46,332 nt of DNA from Frankiaceae bacterium. GTDB taxonomy: Bacteria; Actinomycetota; Actinomycetes; JADGOV01. This document shows, one piece after another, positions 8,327 to 16,986 of this stretch (position 1 is the first letter of the stretch; each line of letters begins with the position of its first letter). Location of the stretch: the NCBI GenBank assembly GCA_017882785.1, contig JADGOV010000011.1, positions 1-46,332 on the forward strand, written 5' to 3'. The notes below the pieces were generated by a model. The model ran no database searches and was not told the DNA's origin. It saw only the letters and a program-made list of their open reading frames with translations. A program made the translations under genes and the position numbers.

Positions 8327-9088
8327 ATGGTGTTGTACCGGACCGCCCTGATCACCGGAGCCTCCAGTGGGATCGGCGCCGCGTTCGCCCGCGAACTCGC
8401 CGAGCGCGGCAGCGACCTTGTCGTCGTCGCGCGTCGGGCCGGCCGGCTGAGACAGCTGGCCCGCGAGCTGGGATCGGAATACGGCATCGCGGTAGAGGTG
8501 CTGACCGCCGATCTGACCGAACCGTCCGGCGTGGCCCGCGTCGAGGAGCGTGCGGCGGCAGGCGTCGACCTGCTGATCAACAACGCCGGGATGGGCACGA
8601 ATGGCCACTTCGCCAACCTGCCGGTCGATGGGGAGGAGCGTGAGGTGCGGCTCAACGTGCTGGCCGTGCTGCGGCTGACCGCCGCCGCGCTCCCCGGGAT
8701 GATCGCGCGCCGCCACGGTGGCATCGTCAACGTGTCCTCGGTGGCCGGGTTTCAGGCGTTGCCGGGCAGCGCGACCTACGCTGCCAGCAAGGCCTTCGTC
8801 ACCTCGTTCACCGAGTCGCTGGCCGGGGAGACGCACGGCACCGGCGTGCACGTCACCGTCGTCGCACCCGGCTTCACCCGGACGACGATGAGCGGTGAAG
8901 GTGCCGGCGTACCGGGTTTCCTGCTGCTGGACGCGGACCGCGTCGTGCGGGCCGCGCTGGACGCCGTCGAGCGGGGCAGCGTGTTGGTGGTGCCAGGCTC
9001 GCAGTGGAAGGCCATCGGGTTGGCGACCCGGCACCTCCCGCGCCCGCTCCTGCGGGCGATGACCCGGCGGTTGAACGGTGCCGGCTGA
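8327..9088 (+). CDS. Short-chain dehydrogenase/reductase
   Basis: A 253-residue classical SDR that oxidises or reduces a hydroxyl/keto group with NAD(P). Visible motifs are the cofactor-binding TGASSGIG (10-17), the basic RR at 36-37 favouring NADP, NNAG (85-88), catalytic Ser at NVSSVAG (135-141) and YAASK (151-155), so the active site looks intact. The C-terminus with WKAIGLATRHLPRPLLR is typical of SDRs annotated as DltE-like or acyl-reducing oxidoreductases. It probably forms a two-gene unit with the acyl-CoA dehydrogenase-like gene upstream. The substrate is not predictable. Confidence 0.9.
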   Translation: MVLYRTALITGASSGIGAAFARELAERGSDLVVVARRAGRLRQLARELGSEYGIAVEVLTADLTEPSGVARVEERAAAGVDLLINNAGMGTNGHFANLPVDGEEREVRLNVLAVLRLTAAALPGMIARRHGGIVNVSSVAGFQALPGSATYAASKAFVTSFTESLAGETHGTGVHVTVVAPGFTRTTMSGEGAGVPGFLLLDADRVVRAALDAVERGSVLVVPGSQWKAIGLATRHLPRPLLRAMTRRLNGAG

Positions 9089-9093
9089 GGGAT

Positions 9094-9117
9094 GCCGGCT
9101 GAGCGATGCGAGCCGGC
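9094..9117. terminator. Candidate bidirectional hairpin between SDR and dedA
   Basis: GCCGGCT (9094-9100), a 10-base loop and AGCCGGC (9111-9117) form a 7-bp perfect stem in the short convergent gap, abutting the dedA stop codon at 9118. No T-run follows on either strand. It could end both transcripts. Confidence 0.4.
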
Positions 9118-9753
9118 TCAGCGCCGAGCCGCGCGCCGATGGCGCAGCACCTCGAACAGCACAGGCAGGACCGAGACCACCAGGATGAGCGCGATGATGG
9201 GGAGCAGGTAGGTGTCGATGTTGGAGATCCGCTTACCCAGCGCGTAACCCAACAGCGTGACGCCCATCGACCAGATCACCCCGCCGACCACGTTCCACAG
9301 CGTGAACTGACGAACCGGCATCTCCAGTACGCCGGCGACCGGGTTGAGGAAGGTGCGCACGATAGGGACGAACCTGGCCAACACGACCGCCTTCGCCGGA
9401 CCGAACCGCTCGAAGTAGACCTCGGCCTTCTTCACGTTCGCCGGGTTGAACAGCCGGGATTGGGGGCGGTCGAAAATCACCGGACCGGCACGGCGGCCGA
9501 TGAGGTATCCGAGCTGGGCGCCAAGGATCGCCGCGATCGCCACCCCCGGCAGGATGAGAGCCAGGTTGAGCCGCACCGCCGCGTCGGCACTGGCCGCGCA
9601 CAGCACACCCGCGGTGAACAGCAGTGAGTCTCCCGGCAGGAAGAAGCCGATGAGCAGGCCCGTCTCGGCGAACAGGACCAGGAAGATCCCAGCCGCGCCG
9701 AATGCCTGGATGAGCGACTGGGCGTCGAGCACGTTGACCGCTAGGGGAAGCAC
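9118..9753 (-). CDS. DedA/SNARE-associated (VTT domain) membrane protein
   Basis: A 211-residue inner-membrane protein of the DedA family, implicated in lipid (undecaprenyl-phosphate or phospholipid) flipping and in maintaining proton motive force. Diagnostic motifs are AETGLLIGFFLPGDSLLF near the N-terminus and ARFVPIVRTFLNPVAG, the conserved arginine loop, followed by hydrophobic segments and a basic RHRRAARR tail. An in-frame GTG at 9822 would add 23 hydrophilic residues but has its Shine-Dalgarno fused to the start codon. The GTG at 9753 gives the usual family N-terminus. A second, truncated DedA start lies directly upstream. Confidence 0.88.
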   Translation of the reverse strand: MLPLAVNVLDAQSLIQAFGAAGIFLVLFAETGLLIGFFLPGDSLLFTAGVLCAASADAAVRLNLALILPGVAIAAILGAQLGYLIGRRAGPVIFDRPQSRLFNPANVKKAEVYFERFGPAKAVVLARFVPIVRTFLNPVAGVLEMPVRQFTLWNVVGGVIWSMGVTLLGYALGKRISNIDTYLLPIIALILVVSVLPVLFEVLRHRRAARR

Positions 9754-9838
9754 GCTGACCCACGCTACCGACCGGCCTCGCCCGGGCAGCGCGTCGGCGG
9801 GCGACCCGCCAGCGCAGGGCACCCTCCGCCGACCAGCG

Positions 9839-9967
9839 CTATCGCGCCATAGCGGGCATAGAGTCCCCCGGCAGCAGGAAGCCGACGCTGAGCCCGCACT
9901 CGACGATGACCAGCCCGCAGACCGCGGCGTACAACGCCAGCGAGGTCATCGGGTGGAGCTCCGGCAT
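9839..9967 (-). pseudogene. Truncated DedA N-terminal fragment
   Basis: An open frame of 42 codons from ATG 9967 to TAG 9839-9841 reads as a DedA start: a hydrophobic helix, then VECGLSVGFLLPGDS, directly comparable to AETGLLIGFFLPGDS in the intact neighbour. It ends seven residues after PGDS. AGAGGC (minus strand, 9976-9981) lies 8 bases from the ATG, so translation signals survive. It most likely remains from a second DedA gene that lost its body by deletion. It is too diverged from the intact copy to be a recent duplicate. Confidence 0.65.
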
Positions 9968-9992
9968 GCCCGCGAGCCTCTAGGGTGAGCGG

Positions 9993-11384
9993 GTGCCTGA
10001 GCGGCTGGTAGTGATCGGCGGGGACGCGGCGGGTATGACGGCCGCGTCGCAGGCCAGGCGGCTGCGGGGAGCGCAGGACCTGCAGATCGTCGCTGTCGAG
10101 CGGGGTAGCTTTACCTCCTACTCCGCGTGCGGCATCCCGTACTGGATCGGCGGCGTGGTGACCGGTCCCGACGCGTTGGTCGCCCGGACCCCGGAGGTGT
10201 TCGAGCGCGACTACGCCATCACCGTGCGGCTCGGCACCGAGGCGACGGTCATCGACCTGGACCGCCGCGAAGTGCTGGTCCGCGCAACGGCTGACGGCGC
10301 CGAGGACCGGCTGGGGTTCGACTCGCTGGTCATTGCCACCGGCGCGTCGCCGGTCCGGTTGAGAGTGCCGGGGGCGGAGGTAACCGGCATCTACGGTGTG
10401 CAGACCCTCGACGACGGGGTTGCCGTGCGGGCGGCGGTCGCGGCCGGCGCCCGCCGGGCGGTGGTGATCGGCGGCGGTTACATCGGAGTCGAGATGGCCG
10501 AGGCGATGGTCCAGCAGTGTCTGAAGGTGACACTCGTCGAACAGGCGCCGGAGCCGATGGCCACCCTCGACCCGGACATGGGGCGGCTGGTGCGCGAGGC
10601 GATGACCGGGATGGGGATCCAGGTTCGTTCCGGGGAGCGGGTTGTCGGCTTCGACACCGCTGACGGCCGGGTGACCGGGGTGCGGACAGACCAGGGGACG
10701 GTGCCGGCCGATCTCGTCGTGCTCGGCATCGGCGTCCGTCCGAACACGGCGCTGGCCGCCGCGGCGGGGCTGCCGCTGGGTGTGGCCGGCGCACTGCGGG
10801 TCGACGTCCGGGGGCAGGTGCTGGGGACGCCCGGTGTATGGGCGGCGGGGGACTGTGTGGAGAGTTTCGACCTGGTCTCCCGACGGCCGGTGCACGTGCC
10901 GCTCGGTACGCATGCCAACAAGCAGGGCCGTGTCGTCGGGGTCAATGTGGGGGGCGGCTACGCCACCTTCCCCGGGGTTGTGCGCACCGCGGCGAGCAAG
11001 GTGTGCGACATCGAGATCGCCCGTACCGGCCTGCTCGAGCGGGACGCCCGTGACGCCGGGCTCCGCTACGTCACCGCCACCGTGGCATCGACCACTCGGG
11101 CCGGTTACTTCCCCGGCGCCAAGCCGATCACCACGAAGCTCATTGCGGAGAAGCGCACCGGCCGCCTCCTCGGGGCCCAGATCGTCGGCCAGGAGGGCGC
11201 GGCCAAGCGGATCGACGCCTTGGCGGTCGCGCTGTGGAACTCCATGACCGTGGAGGAGATGACCGGTCTGGACCTGTCCTATGCCCCGCCGTTCGCGCCG
11301 GTGTGGGACCCGATTCTCATCGCTGCCCGCAAGACGGCCGAGGCGGTTGAGGCTGACATGGTGACTCACCCGGGTCGCCACTGA
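9993..11384 (+). CDS. CoA-disulfide-reductase/NADH-oxidase-like FAD oxidoreductase
   Basis: A 463-residue pyridine nucleotide-disulfide oxidoreductase. The FAD Rossmann motif GGDAAGM is at 9-15, where the usual G-x-G-x-x-G is GGDAAG as in CoA-disulfide reductases. YSACGIPYWIGG carries the single redox cysteine C46 that defines the CoADR/NADH oxidase/peroxidase subgroup. The NAD(P) motif is VVIGGGYIGVEMAEA. WAAGDCVE, the FAD-binding end motif, and a full dimerisation domain follow. It likely keeps low-molecular-weight thiols reduced or disposes of NADH and peroxide. The start is the GTG at 9993, with homology from the second residue. It stands alone, divergent from the DedA fragment. Confidence 0.88.
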   Translation: MPERLVVIGGDAAGMTAASQARRLRGAQDLQIVAVERGSFTSYSACGIPYWIGGVVTGPDALVARTPEVFERDYAITVRLGTEATVIDLDRREVLVRATADGAEDRLGFDSLVIATGASPVRLRVPGAEVTGIYGVQTLDDGVAVRAAVAAGARRAVVIGGGYIGVEMAEAMVQQCLKVTLVEQAPEPMATLDPDMGRLVREAMTGMGIQVRSGERVVGFDTADGRVTGVRTDQGTVPADLVVLGIGVRPNTALAAAAGLPLGVAGALRVDVRGQVLGTPGVWAAGDCVESFDLVSRRPVHVPLGTHANKQGRVVGVNVGGGYATFPGVVRTAASKVCDIEIARTGLLERDARDAGLRYVTATVASTTRAGYFPGAKPITTKLIAEKRTGRLLGAQIVGQEGAAKRIDALAVALWNSMTVEEMTGLDLSYAPPFAPVWDPILIAARKTAEAVEADMVTHPGRH

Positions 11385-11566
11385 CCTCCGGTCGTGGCTC
11401 CTCCGCAGACGACCCTTCTGCTGTTTCAGCCAACCGCCGACCCTACGCTGAACTGGCCGGATGGCTCGGCCGGACGCCGTGAGGAGCGGCGGAACCAGGG
11501 GCGGGGGTGACGTGGAGGGGCCGGGCGCGGGATACTGCCGACATAGGACTGCAAAGGAGTAGAGCT

Positions 11567-12598
11567 ATGCCGATTGCCACCCCCGATGTCTACGCGGAGA
11601 TGCTGGACCGGGCCAAGGCCAACCATTTCGCCTACCCGGCCATCAACTGCACGAGCAGCCAGACGATCAATGCCGCGCTGCGTGGCTTCGCGGAGGCTGA
11701 GAGCGACGGCATCATCCAGGTGTCGTGGGGCGGTGCGGAGTTCGCCTCCGGTGCGTCCATCAAGGACATGGTGACCGGCGCCGTCGCGCTCGCCGCCTTC
11801 GCCCGCGAGGCTTCCAAGAACTACCCGGTTACGGTGGCGTTGCACACCGACCACTGCCCGCCACCGAAGCTCGACGGCTACATGCGACCGCTGATCAAGC
11901 TATCGCAGGAGCGGGTGGCCGGGGGCGAGCAGCCGATCTTCCAGTCCCACATGTGGGACGGCTCCGGCGTCGAGCTGGAGGAGAACATCCGGATCGCGGA
12001 CGAGCTGCTGGCCGAGTGTGCCAAGGCCAACATCATCATGGAGATGGAGATCGGCGTCGTCGGCGGTGAGGAGGACGGCGTCTCCAACGAGATGAACGAG
12101 AAGCTCTACACCTCCCCTCGGGACATGCTGCGGGTTGCCGAGGTGCTCGGCACCGGGGAGAAGGGTCGCTACCTGCTCGCGGCCGTATTCGGCAATGTCC
12201 ACGGCGTCTACAAGCCGGGCGCGGTGAAGCTCAAGCCGACCATTCTCAAGGAGGGCCAGGACTTCGTCGCCAGCCAGCTCGGGTTGACCGCCGGCGCCCA
12301 GCCGTTCGACCTCGTCTTCCACGGCGGCTCGGGGTCGATGCAGAACGAGATCCTGGAGACCCTCGGCTACGGCGTGGTGAAGATGAACATCGACACCGAC
12401 ACGCAGTATGCCTTTACCCGACCCGTCGCGGGCCACATGTTCACCAACTACGACGGCGTACTCAAGGTCGACAACGAGGTCGGCAACAAGAAGGCCTACG
12501 ACCCGCGCGCCTGGGGACGGGCCGCCGAGGCCGGCATGGCAGCACGTGTCGTGCAGGGCTGTCAGGACCTGCGTTCCGCCGGGCAGAAGATGCGCTAA
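11567..12598 (+). CDS. fbaA: Class II fructose-1,6-bisphosphate aldolase
   Basis: Zinc-dependent aldolase of glycolysis and gluconeogenesis, cleaving fructose 1,6-bisphosphate to dihydroxyacetone phosphate and glyceraldehyde 3-phosphate. At 343 residues it is full length. Metal-site motifs are VALHTDHCPP (H93, H96), SHMWDGSG, VFGNVHGVYKPG and VFHGGSGS. The open frame begins 60 bases earlier, but ATG 11567 follows an excellent Shine-Dalgarno (AAGGAG, 11554-11559, 7 bases) and matches the family N-terminus. It is probably monocistronic: there is a 182-base gap upstream and a strong hairpin downstream. Confidence 0.97.
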   Translation: MPIATPDVYAEMLDRAKANHFAYPAINCTSSQTINAALRGFAEAESDGIIQVSWGGAEFASGASIKDMVTGAVALAAFAREASKNYPVTVALHTDHCPPPKLDGYMRPLIKLSQERVAGGEQPIFQSHMWDGSGVELEENIRIADELLAECAKANIIMEMEIGVVGGEEDGVSNEMNEKLYTSPRDMLRVAEVLGTGEKGRYLLAAVFGNVHGVYKPGAVKLKPTILKEGQDFVASQLGLTAGAQPFDLVFHGGSGSMQNEILETLGYGVVKMNIDTDTQYAFTRPVAGHMFTNYDGVLKVDNEVGNKKAYDPRAWGRAAEAGMAARVVQGCQDLRSAGQKMR

Positions 12599-12612
12599 GC
12601 ACAAGTGGGGGC

Positions 12613-12646
12613 ACCGTGGAGCCTCCGTTCGCGCAGGCTCCACGGT
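12613..12646 (+). terminator. Hairpin terminator after fbaA
   Basis: A perfect 12-bp inverted repeat, ACCGTGGAGCCT (12613-12624) and AGGCTCCACGGT (12635-12646), around a 10-base loop, starting 15 bases after the fbaA stop. There is no T-run, as is common for actinobacterial terminators. Confidence 0.75.
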
Positions 12647-12671
12647 TGCCTGCGGTCCGTGAGCGTACGGA

Positions 12672-13895
12672 GTGAGCCGCCACGACGACGTCGAGGCAGT
12701 GCTGACCGTTCACGCACCCGAGGTCTACCGCTTCGCCGTGGTGTTGGCCGCGGATCCCGACGTGGCAACGGATCTGGCCGCCGCGGCGCTGGCGCAGAGC
12801 TGGACACCGCGTCGTGGCGCGGACCAGGGCGGGCTCGAGGACCAGCTGCCCGCCGCCGTGGTAGCCAGGTGGCTCCGTCACCGGCCTCAACGGCCAGACT
12901 CGCCGGCATCCGCTGATCCTGCGGTGGCCGCCGTTGCCGGGTTACCGGCGCGGCAACGGGCGCTGATCGTGCTCTGCACCTATCTCGGGGTCGACCCTGC
13001 CTTAGCGGGCCAACGCGTAGGACTCCCGGCACGGCGGGCCCGCGCCGAGGTCCGGTCCGCACTCCTCACCGTCGCCGCCACGATGGACGTTCCCCCGGAG
13101 TCGGTGCCCGCGCGTGTCCGTGACGCGTTGCGCCAGGTGGCCGAGCGGGTGAGGGTGCCACCGGACCTCGTTGAGGCGGCCAGCCTCAGGGCGGCGCAGG
13201 GCGCCAAGCGTAGGTGGCGTCGGCGTCGAGCCATCGCGTCGGCGGCAGTCCTGCTGGTGATCGTGGGCGCCGTCGTCAGCGTCGTCGCCCGGCGGCCGCC
13301 GCCCACCTCCGTCCCGGTCGCGGCGGGCCTGCTGAACTGGCCCACCCGAGGGGACCTCGCCGGAGACGGCGGGTTCCGGGAAGCGGCGCTGCGGCGGTGG
13401 CGGGAGGCCGGCCCCGTGCACCGGCCGCACCCGCTGTTCCTCGGCCGGATCGGCGCCGGGCGGGTAGCGGTGCTGGAGGGGCTGGACGCGGCCGGCCGCG
13501 CGCGGGTGGCACTCCTGGCCGATCACGGGGTGGCCACGGCGGTCCGGCTCGACCTGGACCTGGTGAGTCCGCTGACGGACCCCCGGGTGCCCGTCGTCTT
13601 CGTGCCCTACGACGGCAACCTCAACATGCCGGGCTTCGGTGTCGCGCCGCCGGCCGCGCTGATGCAGGCGCTGGTGGCACCGGTGGTGACCCGGCTGCAG
13701 CGCTTCGCGCTGGAGGGTGACTTCCGCGACGTGCCGATCCGGCACGGGCTGTCGGCCACCTGGCTGGCGTTGCCGACACCCGTCGGCGGCCTCGGCCCGA
13801 TCCGGGCCTTCGTCGGCCAGCGTCTCGTGTTGGGGGGCCTGGTGCCCGTGCGCGGGCTGCTGCCGAGACGGGCAACGGCTCAAACCGCGGGCTAG
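12672..13895 (+). CDS. Sigma-70-like cytoplasmic region joined to a membrane-anchored extracytoplasmic domain
   Basis: A 407-residue protein with unusual layout. Residues about 1-45 (HAPEVYRFAVVLAADPDVA) and 95-140 (GLPARQRALIVLCTYLGV, then ARRARAEVRSALLTV) look like degenerate regions 2 and 4 of an ECF sigma factor. A very basic KRRWRRRR then precedes one membrane helix (187-206), and about 200 residues lie outside with no family I recognise. The basic stretch puts the N-part in the cytoplasm. Region 4 lacks a clear recognition helix, so DNA binding is doubtful. The GTG start at 12672 has GGAG immediately before it, poor spacing. A separate anti-sigma gene is not seen. Confidence 0.7.
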   Translation: MSRHDDVEAVLTVHAPEVYRFAVVLAADPDVATDLAAAALAQSWTPRRGADQGGLEDQLPAAVVARWLRHRPQRPDSPASADPAVAAVAGLPARQRALIVLCTYLGVDPALAGQRVGLPARRARAEVRSALLTVAATMDVPPESVPARVRDALRQVAERVRVPPDLVEAASLRAAQGAKRRWRRRRAIASAAVLLVIVGAVVSVVARRPPPTSVPVAAGLLNWPTRGDLAGDGGFREAALRRWREAGPVHRPHPLFLGRIGAGRVAVLEGLDAAGRARVALLADHGVATAVRLDLDLVSPLTDPRVPVVFVPYDGNLNMPGFGVAPPAALMQALVAPVVTRLQRFALEGDFRDVPIRHGLSATWLALPTPVGGLGPIRAFVGQRLVLGGLVPVRGLLPRRATAQTAG

Positions 13896-13905
13896 CGTGA
13901 CCGAC

Positions 13906-14337
13906 ATGACACTGTCCAGCAACATGCTGCCCGAGCCGCCGCCGACTCTGCTGCCGGAGTACGACGCCGCAGCCGCGCTCCGATCCGGCGGGGCGGATCC
14001 GGCGGAGGTGGCTGCTGCCTTCCCGCAGTACTCCACGGCCTGGGCCGACCTGGCGGACCGGGCGTACGAAAACGGCCGAGTGATCGAGTCCTACGCCTAC
14101 GCTCGGGTGGGCTATCACCGCGGCCTGGACGCGCTGCGCCGCAACGGGTGGAAGGGCCACGGCCCGGTGCCGTGGGGGCACGAGCCCAACCGGGGCTTCC
14201 TCCGCTGCCTGCACGCGCTGGCCCGGGCGGCCGCCGACATCGGCGAGGACGAGGAGGCGCAGCGTTGCGTCGTCTTCCTGCGCGACAGCGACCCCGCGAC
14301 CGCGACCGCGATGGGTGATCCGATGGCCGGCCGGTGA
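13906..14337 (+). CDS. DUF3151 family protein
   Basis: A 143-residue actinobacteria-specific protein of unknown function. Family features are NMLPEPPPTLLP at the start, a helical repeat-like middle (WADLADRAYENGRVIESYAY), then GYHRGLDALRRNGWKG and PVPWGHEPNRGFLR. The alternating helices suggest a TPR-like fold, which is inference. An in-frame GTG at 13897 is an alternative start. It lies 10 bases after the preceding gene and 68 bases before purA, where it also sits in several actinomycete genomes. Confidence 0.9.
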   Translation: MTLSSNMLPEPPPTLLPEYDAAAALRSGGADPAEVAAAFPQYSTAWADLADRAYENGRVIESYAYARVGYHRGLDALRRNGWKGHGPVPWGHEPNRGFLRCLHALARAAADIGEDEEAQRCVVFLRDSDPATATAMGDPMAGR

Positions 14338-14405
14338 GCACAGGCCGACTCCGGTAGTCTGCGCCGGCCGAAGGGTCCACCGGGGACGTCGACAAGGAGC
14401 CGCCC

Positions 14406-15689
14406 ATGCCCGCACTCGTGCTCGTCGGCGCCCAGTGGGGCGACGAGGGGAAGGGCAAGGCCACCGATCTCCTCGGTGGGTCGGTGGACTATGTCGTGCG
14501 GTATCAGGGCGGCAACAATGCCGGACACACCGTCGTGGTCGGCTCCGAGTCCTACGCCCTGCACCTCGTGCCGTCGGGTGTCCTCACCCCGGACGTGGTG
14601 CCGGTGATCGGCAACGGCGTGGTGGTGGACCCGAAGGTCCTGCTCGAGGAGATGGCCGGCCTGGAAGAGCGCGGCGTGTCCTGCGGGCGGCTGCTGATCT
14701 CCACCGACGCGCATCTGATCATGCCGCATCACCGAGCCTTGGACCGGGTCACGGAGCGCTACCTCGGTGGGTCCAGGATCGGCACCACCGGTCGGGGTAT
14801 CGGGCCCACCTACGCCGACAAGGTCGCCCGGGTCGGCATCCGCATGCAGGACCTGTTCGACCCAGGCATCCTGCGCAAGAAGCTCGACCTCGTCCTGCGG
14901 GAGAAGAACCAGGTCCTGACCAAGGTCTACAACCGCAAGGCGATCGACGCCGCTGAGGTCGTCGAGGCCTACCTCGGTTACGGCGAGCGGCTCCGCGCGC
15001 ACGTGACCGACACTCGGCTGGTGCTCAACCGGGCGGTCGACGACGGCAAGGTGGTGCTGCTCGAGGGCAGCCAGGGAACGCTGCTCGACGTCGACCACGG
15101 CACGTACCCCTTCGTCACCTCCTCCTCGCCCACGGCCGGCGGCGCCTGTGCCGGCTCCGGCCTCGGCCCGACCCGGATCACGCGCGTCATCGGGATCCTC
15201 AAGGCCTACACGACCCGAGTCGGCGAGGGCCCCTTCCCAACCGAGTTGTCCGACGCCGTCGGCGAGCGACTCCGGGCGGCCGGCGGGGAATTCGGCGTCA
15301 CCACCGGCCGGGCCCGGCGCACCGGCTGGTTCGACGCGGTCATCGCCCGGTACGCGGTCTCGGTCAACGGGTTGACCGACCTGTTCGTGACCAAGCTCGA
15401 CGTGCTCACCGGCCTGGAGACCGTTCCCGTCTGCGTCGGTTACGAGGTCGCCGGGGAACGTCACGACGAGATGCCGATGACCCAGACCGAGTTCCACCAC
15501 GCCCGGCCGATCTATGAGAACTTCCCCGGCTGGGACGCCGACCTCTCGGCGTGTCGGCGGGTCGCGGACCTGCCCCAGCATGCCCGCGGCTACGTCCGGG
15601 CCCTGGAGGAGATGAGCGGCTGCCCGATCTCGGCGATTGGCATCGGGCCCGGGCGGGAGGAGACCATCGCCGTCCGCAGCCTGCTGTGA
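14406..15689 (+). CDS. purA: Adenylosuccinate synthetase
   Basis: Makes adenylosuccinate from IMP, aspartate and GTP, the first committed step to AMP. 427 residues, full length. GTP-binding GDEGKGK is at 12-18, with the catalytic Asp13; [10 protein letters not shown] follows, as do [13 protein letters not shown] (IMP loop) and [26 protein letters not shown] (14394-14399) sits 6 bases before the ATG. It leads the purine gene series; purD follows after 16 bases. Confidence 0.98.
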   Translation: MPALVLVGAQWGDEGKGKATDLLGGSVDYVVRYQGGNNAGHTVVVGSESYALHLVPSGVLTPDVVPVIGNGVVVDPKVLLEEMAGLEERGVSCGRLLISTDAHLIMPHHRALDRVTERYLGGSRIGTTGRGIGPTYADKVARVGIRMQDLFDPGILRKKLDLVLREKNQVLTKVYNRKAIDAAEVVEAYLGYGERLRAHVTDTRLVLNRAVDDGKVVLLEGSQGTLLDVDHGTYPFVTSSSPTAGGACAGSGLGPTRITRVIGILKAYTTRVGEGPFPTELSDAVGERLRAAGGEFGVTTGRARRTGWFDAVIARYAVSVNGLTDLFVTKLDVLTGLETVPVCVGYEVAGERHDEMPMTQTEFHHARPIYENFPGWDADLSACRRVADLPQHARGYVRALEEMSGCPISAIGIGPGREETIAVRSLL

Positions 15690-15705
15690 CGGTAGCTTGA
15701 CCCAT

Positions 15706-16986
15706 GTGCGGGTCCTTGTCGTCGGTTCGGGAGCTCGGGAGCACGCGTTGTGTGTGGCGCTGCGGGCCGATGCCGCGGTGACCGATCTGGTGTGCGCCCC
15801 CGGAAACGCCGGCACCGCCGAACTGGCGAGCACGCGCCCGGTCGACCCGAACGACCCGGCCGCGGTCGCCGCGCTGGCCGCCGAACTGCGGCCCGACCTC
15901 ACGGTGATCGGACCGGAGGCACCGCTGGTCGCCGGCGCCGCGGATGCCGTGCGGGCCTGCGGCCTGACGGTGTTCGGCCCGTCCGCCGCGGCCGCCGCGA
16001 TCGAGGGTTCCAAGGCCTTCGCGAAGGACGTGATGGCCGCGGCCGGCGTGCCGACCGCGGAGTCGCTGCTCTGCGAGGGCGCAGCGGCGGTCCAGTCGGC
16101 GCTGGACGCCTTCGGCCCGCCGTACGTCGTCAAGGAGGACGGCCTCGCAGCCGGCAAGGGCGTGCTGGTCACCGCCGACCGGGCGGCCGCGACGGAGCAC
16201 GCCGAGCGCGCGGTGGCAGCCGTCGGCCGCGTGCTCGTCGAGGACTACCTGGATGGGCCGGAGGTCTCCCTGTTCGGGATCAGCGACGGTGCCAGCGTTT
16301 TGACACTGCTGCCGGCGCAGGACTTCAAGCGGGCCTACGACGGCGACCGCGGGCCGAACACCGGCGGGATGGGCGCGTACTCCCCCGTGCCGGACGTCGG
16401 CGCCGCGCAGGTCGAGGACCTCCGGCGAACCGTGCTCGAGCCGACATTGGCCGAGCTTGCCCGGCGCGGCACGCCATTCGTCGGGGTGCTCTACGCCGGG
16501 CTCGCGCTGACTCGACGCGGGCCGCAGGTGGTGGAGTTCAATGCCCGCTTCGGCGATCCCGAGACCCAGGTCGTCCTCGCCTTGCTCGACACCCCGGTGG
16601 CCGGCCTGCTGCGCGCGGCGGCGACCGGCACGTTGGCCGGGTACCCCCGGCCGCAGTGGCGGCCGGGGGCGGCCGTCACTGTCGTCGTCGCCGCTGAGGG
16701 CTATCCGTCCGCACCGCGGGTCGGTGACCCCGTCGGCGGCTTGGCCGAAGCGGCTGCCGTGCCGGGGGTCACGGTGCTGCACGCGGGCACGGCGCGCGAC
16801 GGTGACGTCGTCCGCAGCGCCGGCGGTCGTGTGCTGTCCATCACGGCGACCGGCTCCTCGCTGAGCGCGGCCCGAGCCGCGGCGTACGAAGCGGCCAGCC
16901 TCATCCGTCTGGCCGGTGCCCACTACCGGCGGGACATCGCGGTCGTCGCCGCGGAACGCGCCGACGCCGCCGGAGCCGGCTCGTGA
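15706..16986 (+). CDS. purD: Phosphoribosylamine-glycine ligase (GARS)
   Basis: ATP-grasp enzyme making glycinamide ribonucleotide, step 2 of purine synthesis. 426 residues. VVGSGAREHAL marks the N-terminus; ATP-grasp features include FAKDVMAAAGVPTA, VVKEDGLAAGKGV, the metal-site VVEFNARFGDPE and a C-terminal domain ending after YRRDIA. The frame is open to 15637, but homology starts at the GTG 15706; an ATG two bases earlier is out of frame. Its stop overlaps the purB GTG as GTGA. It is a single-function GARS, with no AIRS/GART fusion. Confidence 0.97.
   Translation: MRVLVVGSGAREHALCVALRADAAVTDLVCAPGNAGTAELASTRPVDPNDPAAVAALAAELRPDLTVIGPEAPLVAGAADAVRACGLTVFGPSAAAAAIEGSKAFAKDVMAAAGVPTAESLLCEGAAAVQSALDAFGPPYVVKEDGLAAGKGVLVTADRAAATEHAERAVAAVGRVLVEDYLDGPEVSLFGISDGASVLTLLPAQDFKRAYDGDRGPNTGGMGAYSPVPDVGAAQVEDLRRTVLEPTLAELARRGTPFVGVLYAGLALTRRGPQVVEFNARFGDPETQVVLALLDTPVAGLLRAAATGTLAGYPRPQWRPGAAVTVVVAAEGYPSAPRVGDPVGGLAEAAAVPGVTVLHAGTARDGDVVRSAGGRVLSITATGSSLSAARAAAYEAASLIRLAGAHYRRDIAVVAAERADAAGAGS

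Noticed and set aside
9765-11381. 538-codon minus-strand open frame over the CoA-disulfide-reductase-like gene
   Set aside because: Antisense shadow of a full-length flavoprotein; it also crosses the DedA fragment in a different frame.
14338-14405. Purine riboswitch or PurR box ahead of purA
   Set aside because: The gap is 68 bases and shows no conserved aptamer core or dyad; only the Shine-Dalgarno is recognisable.
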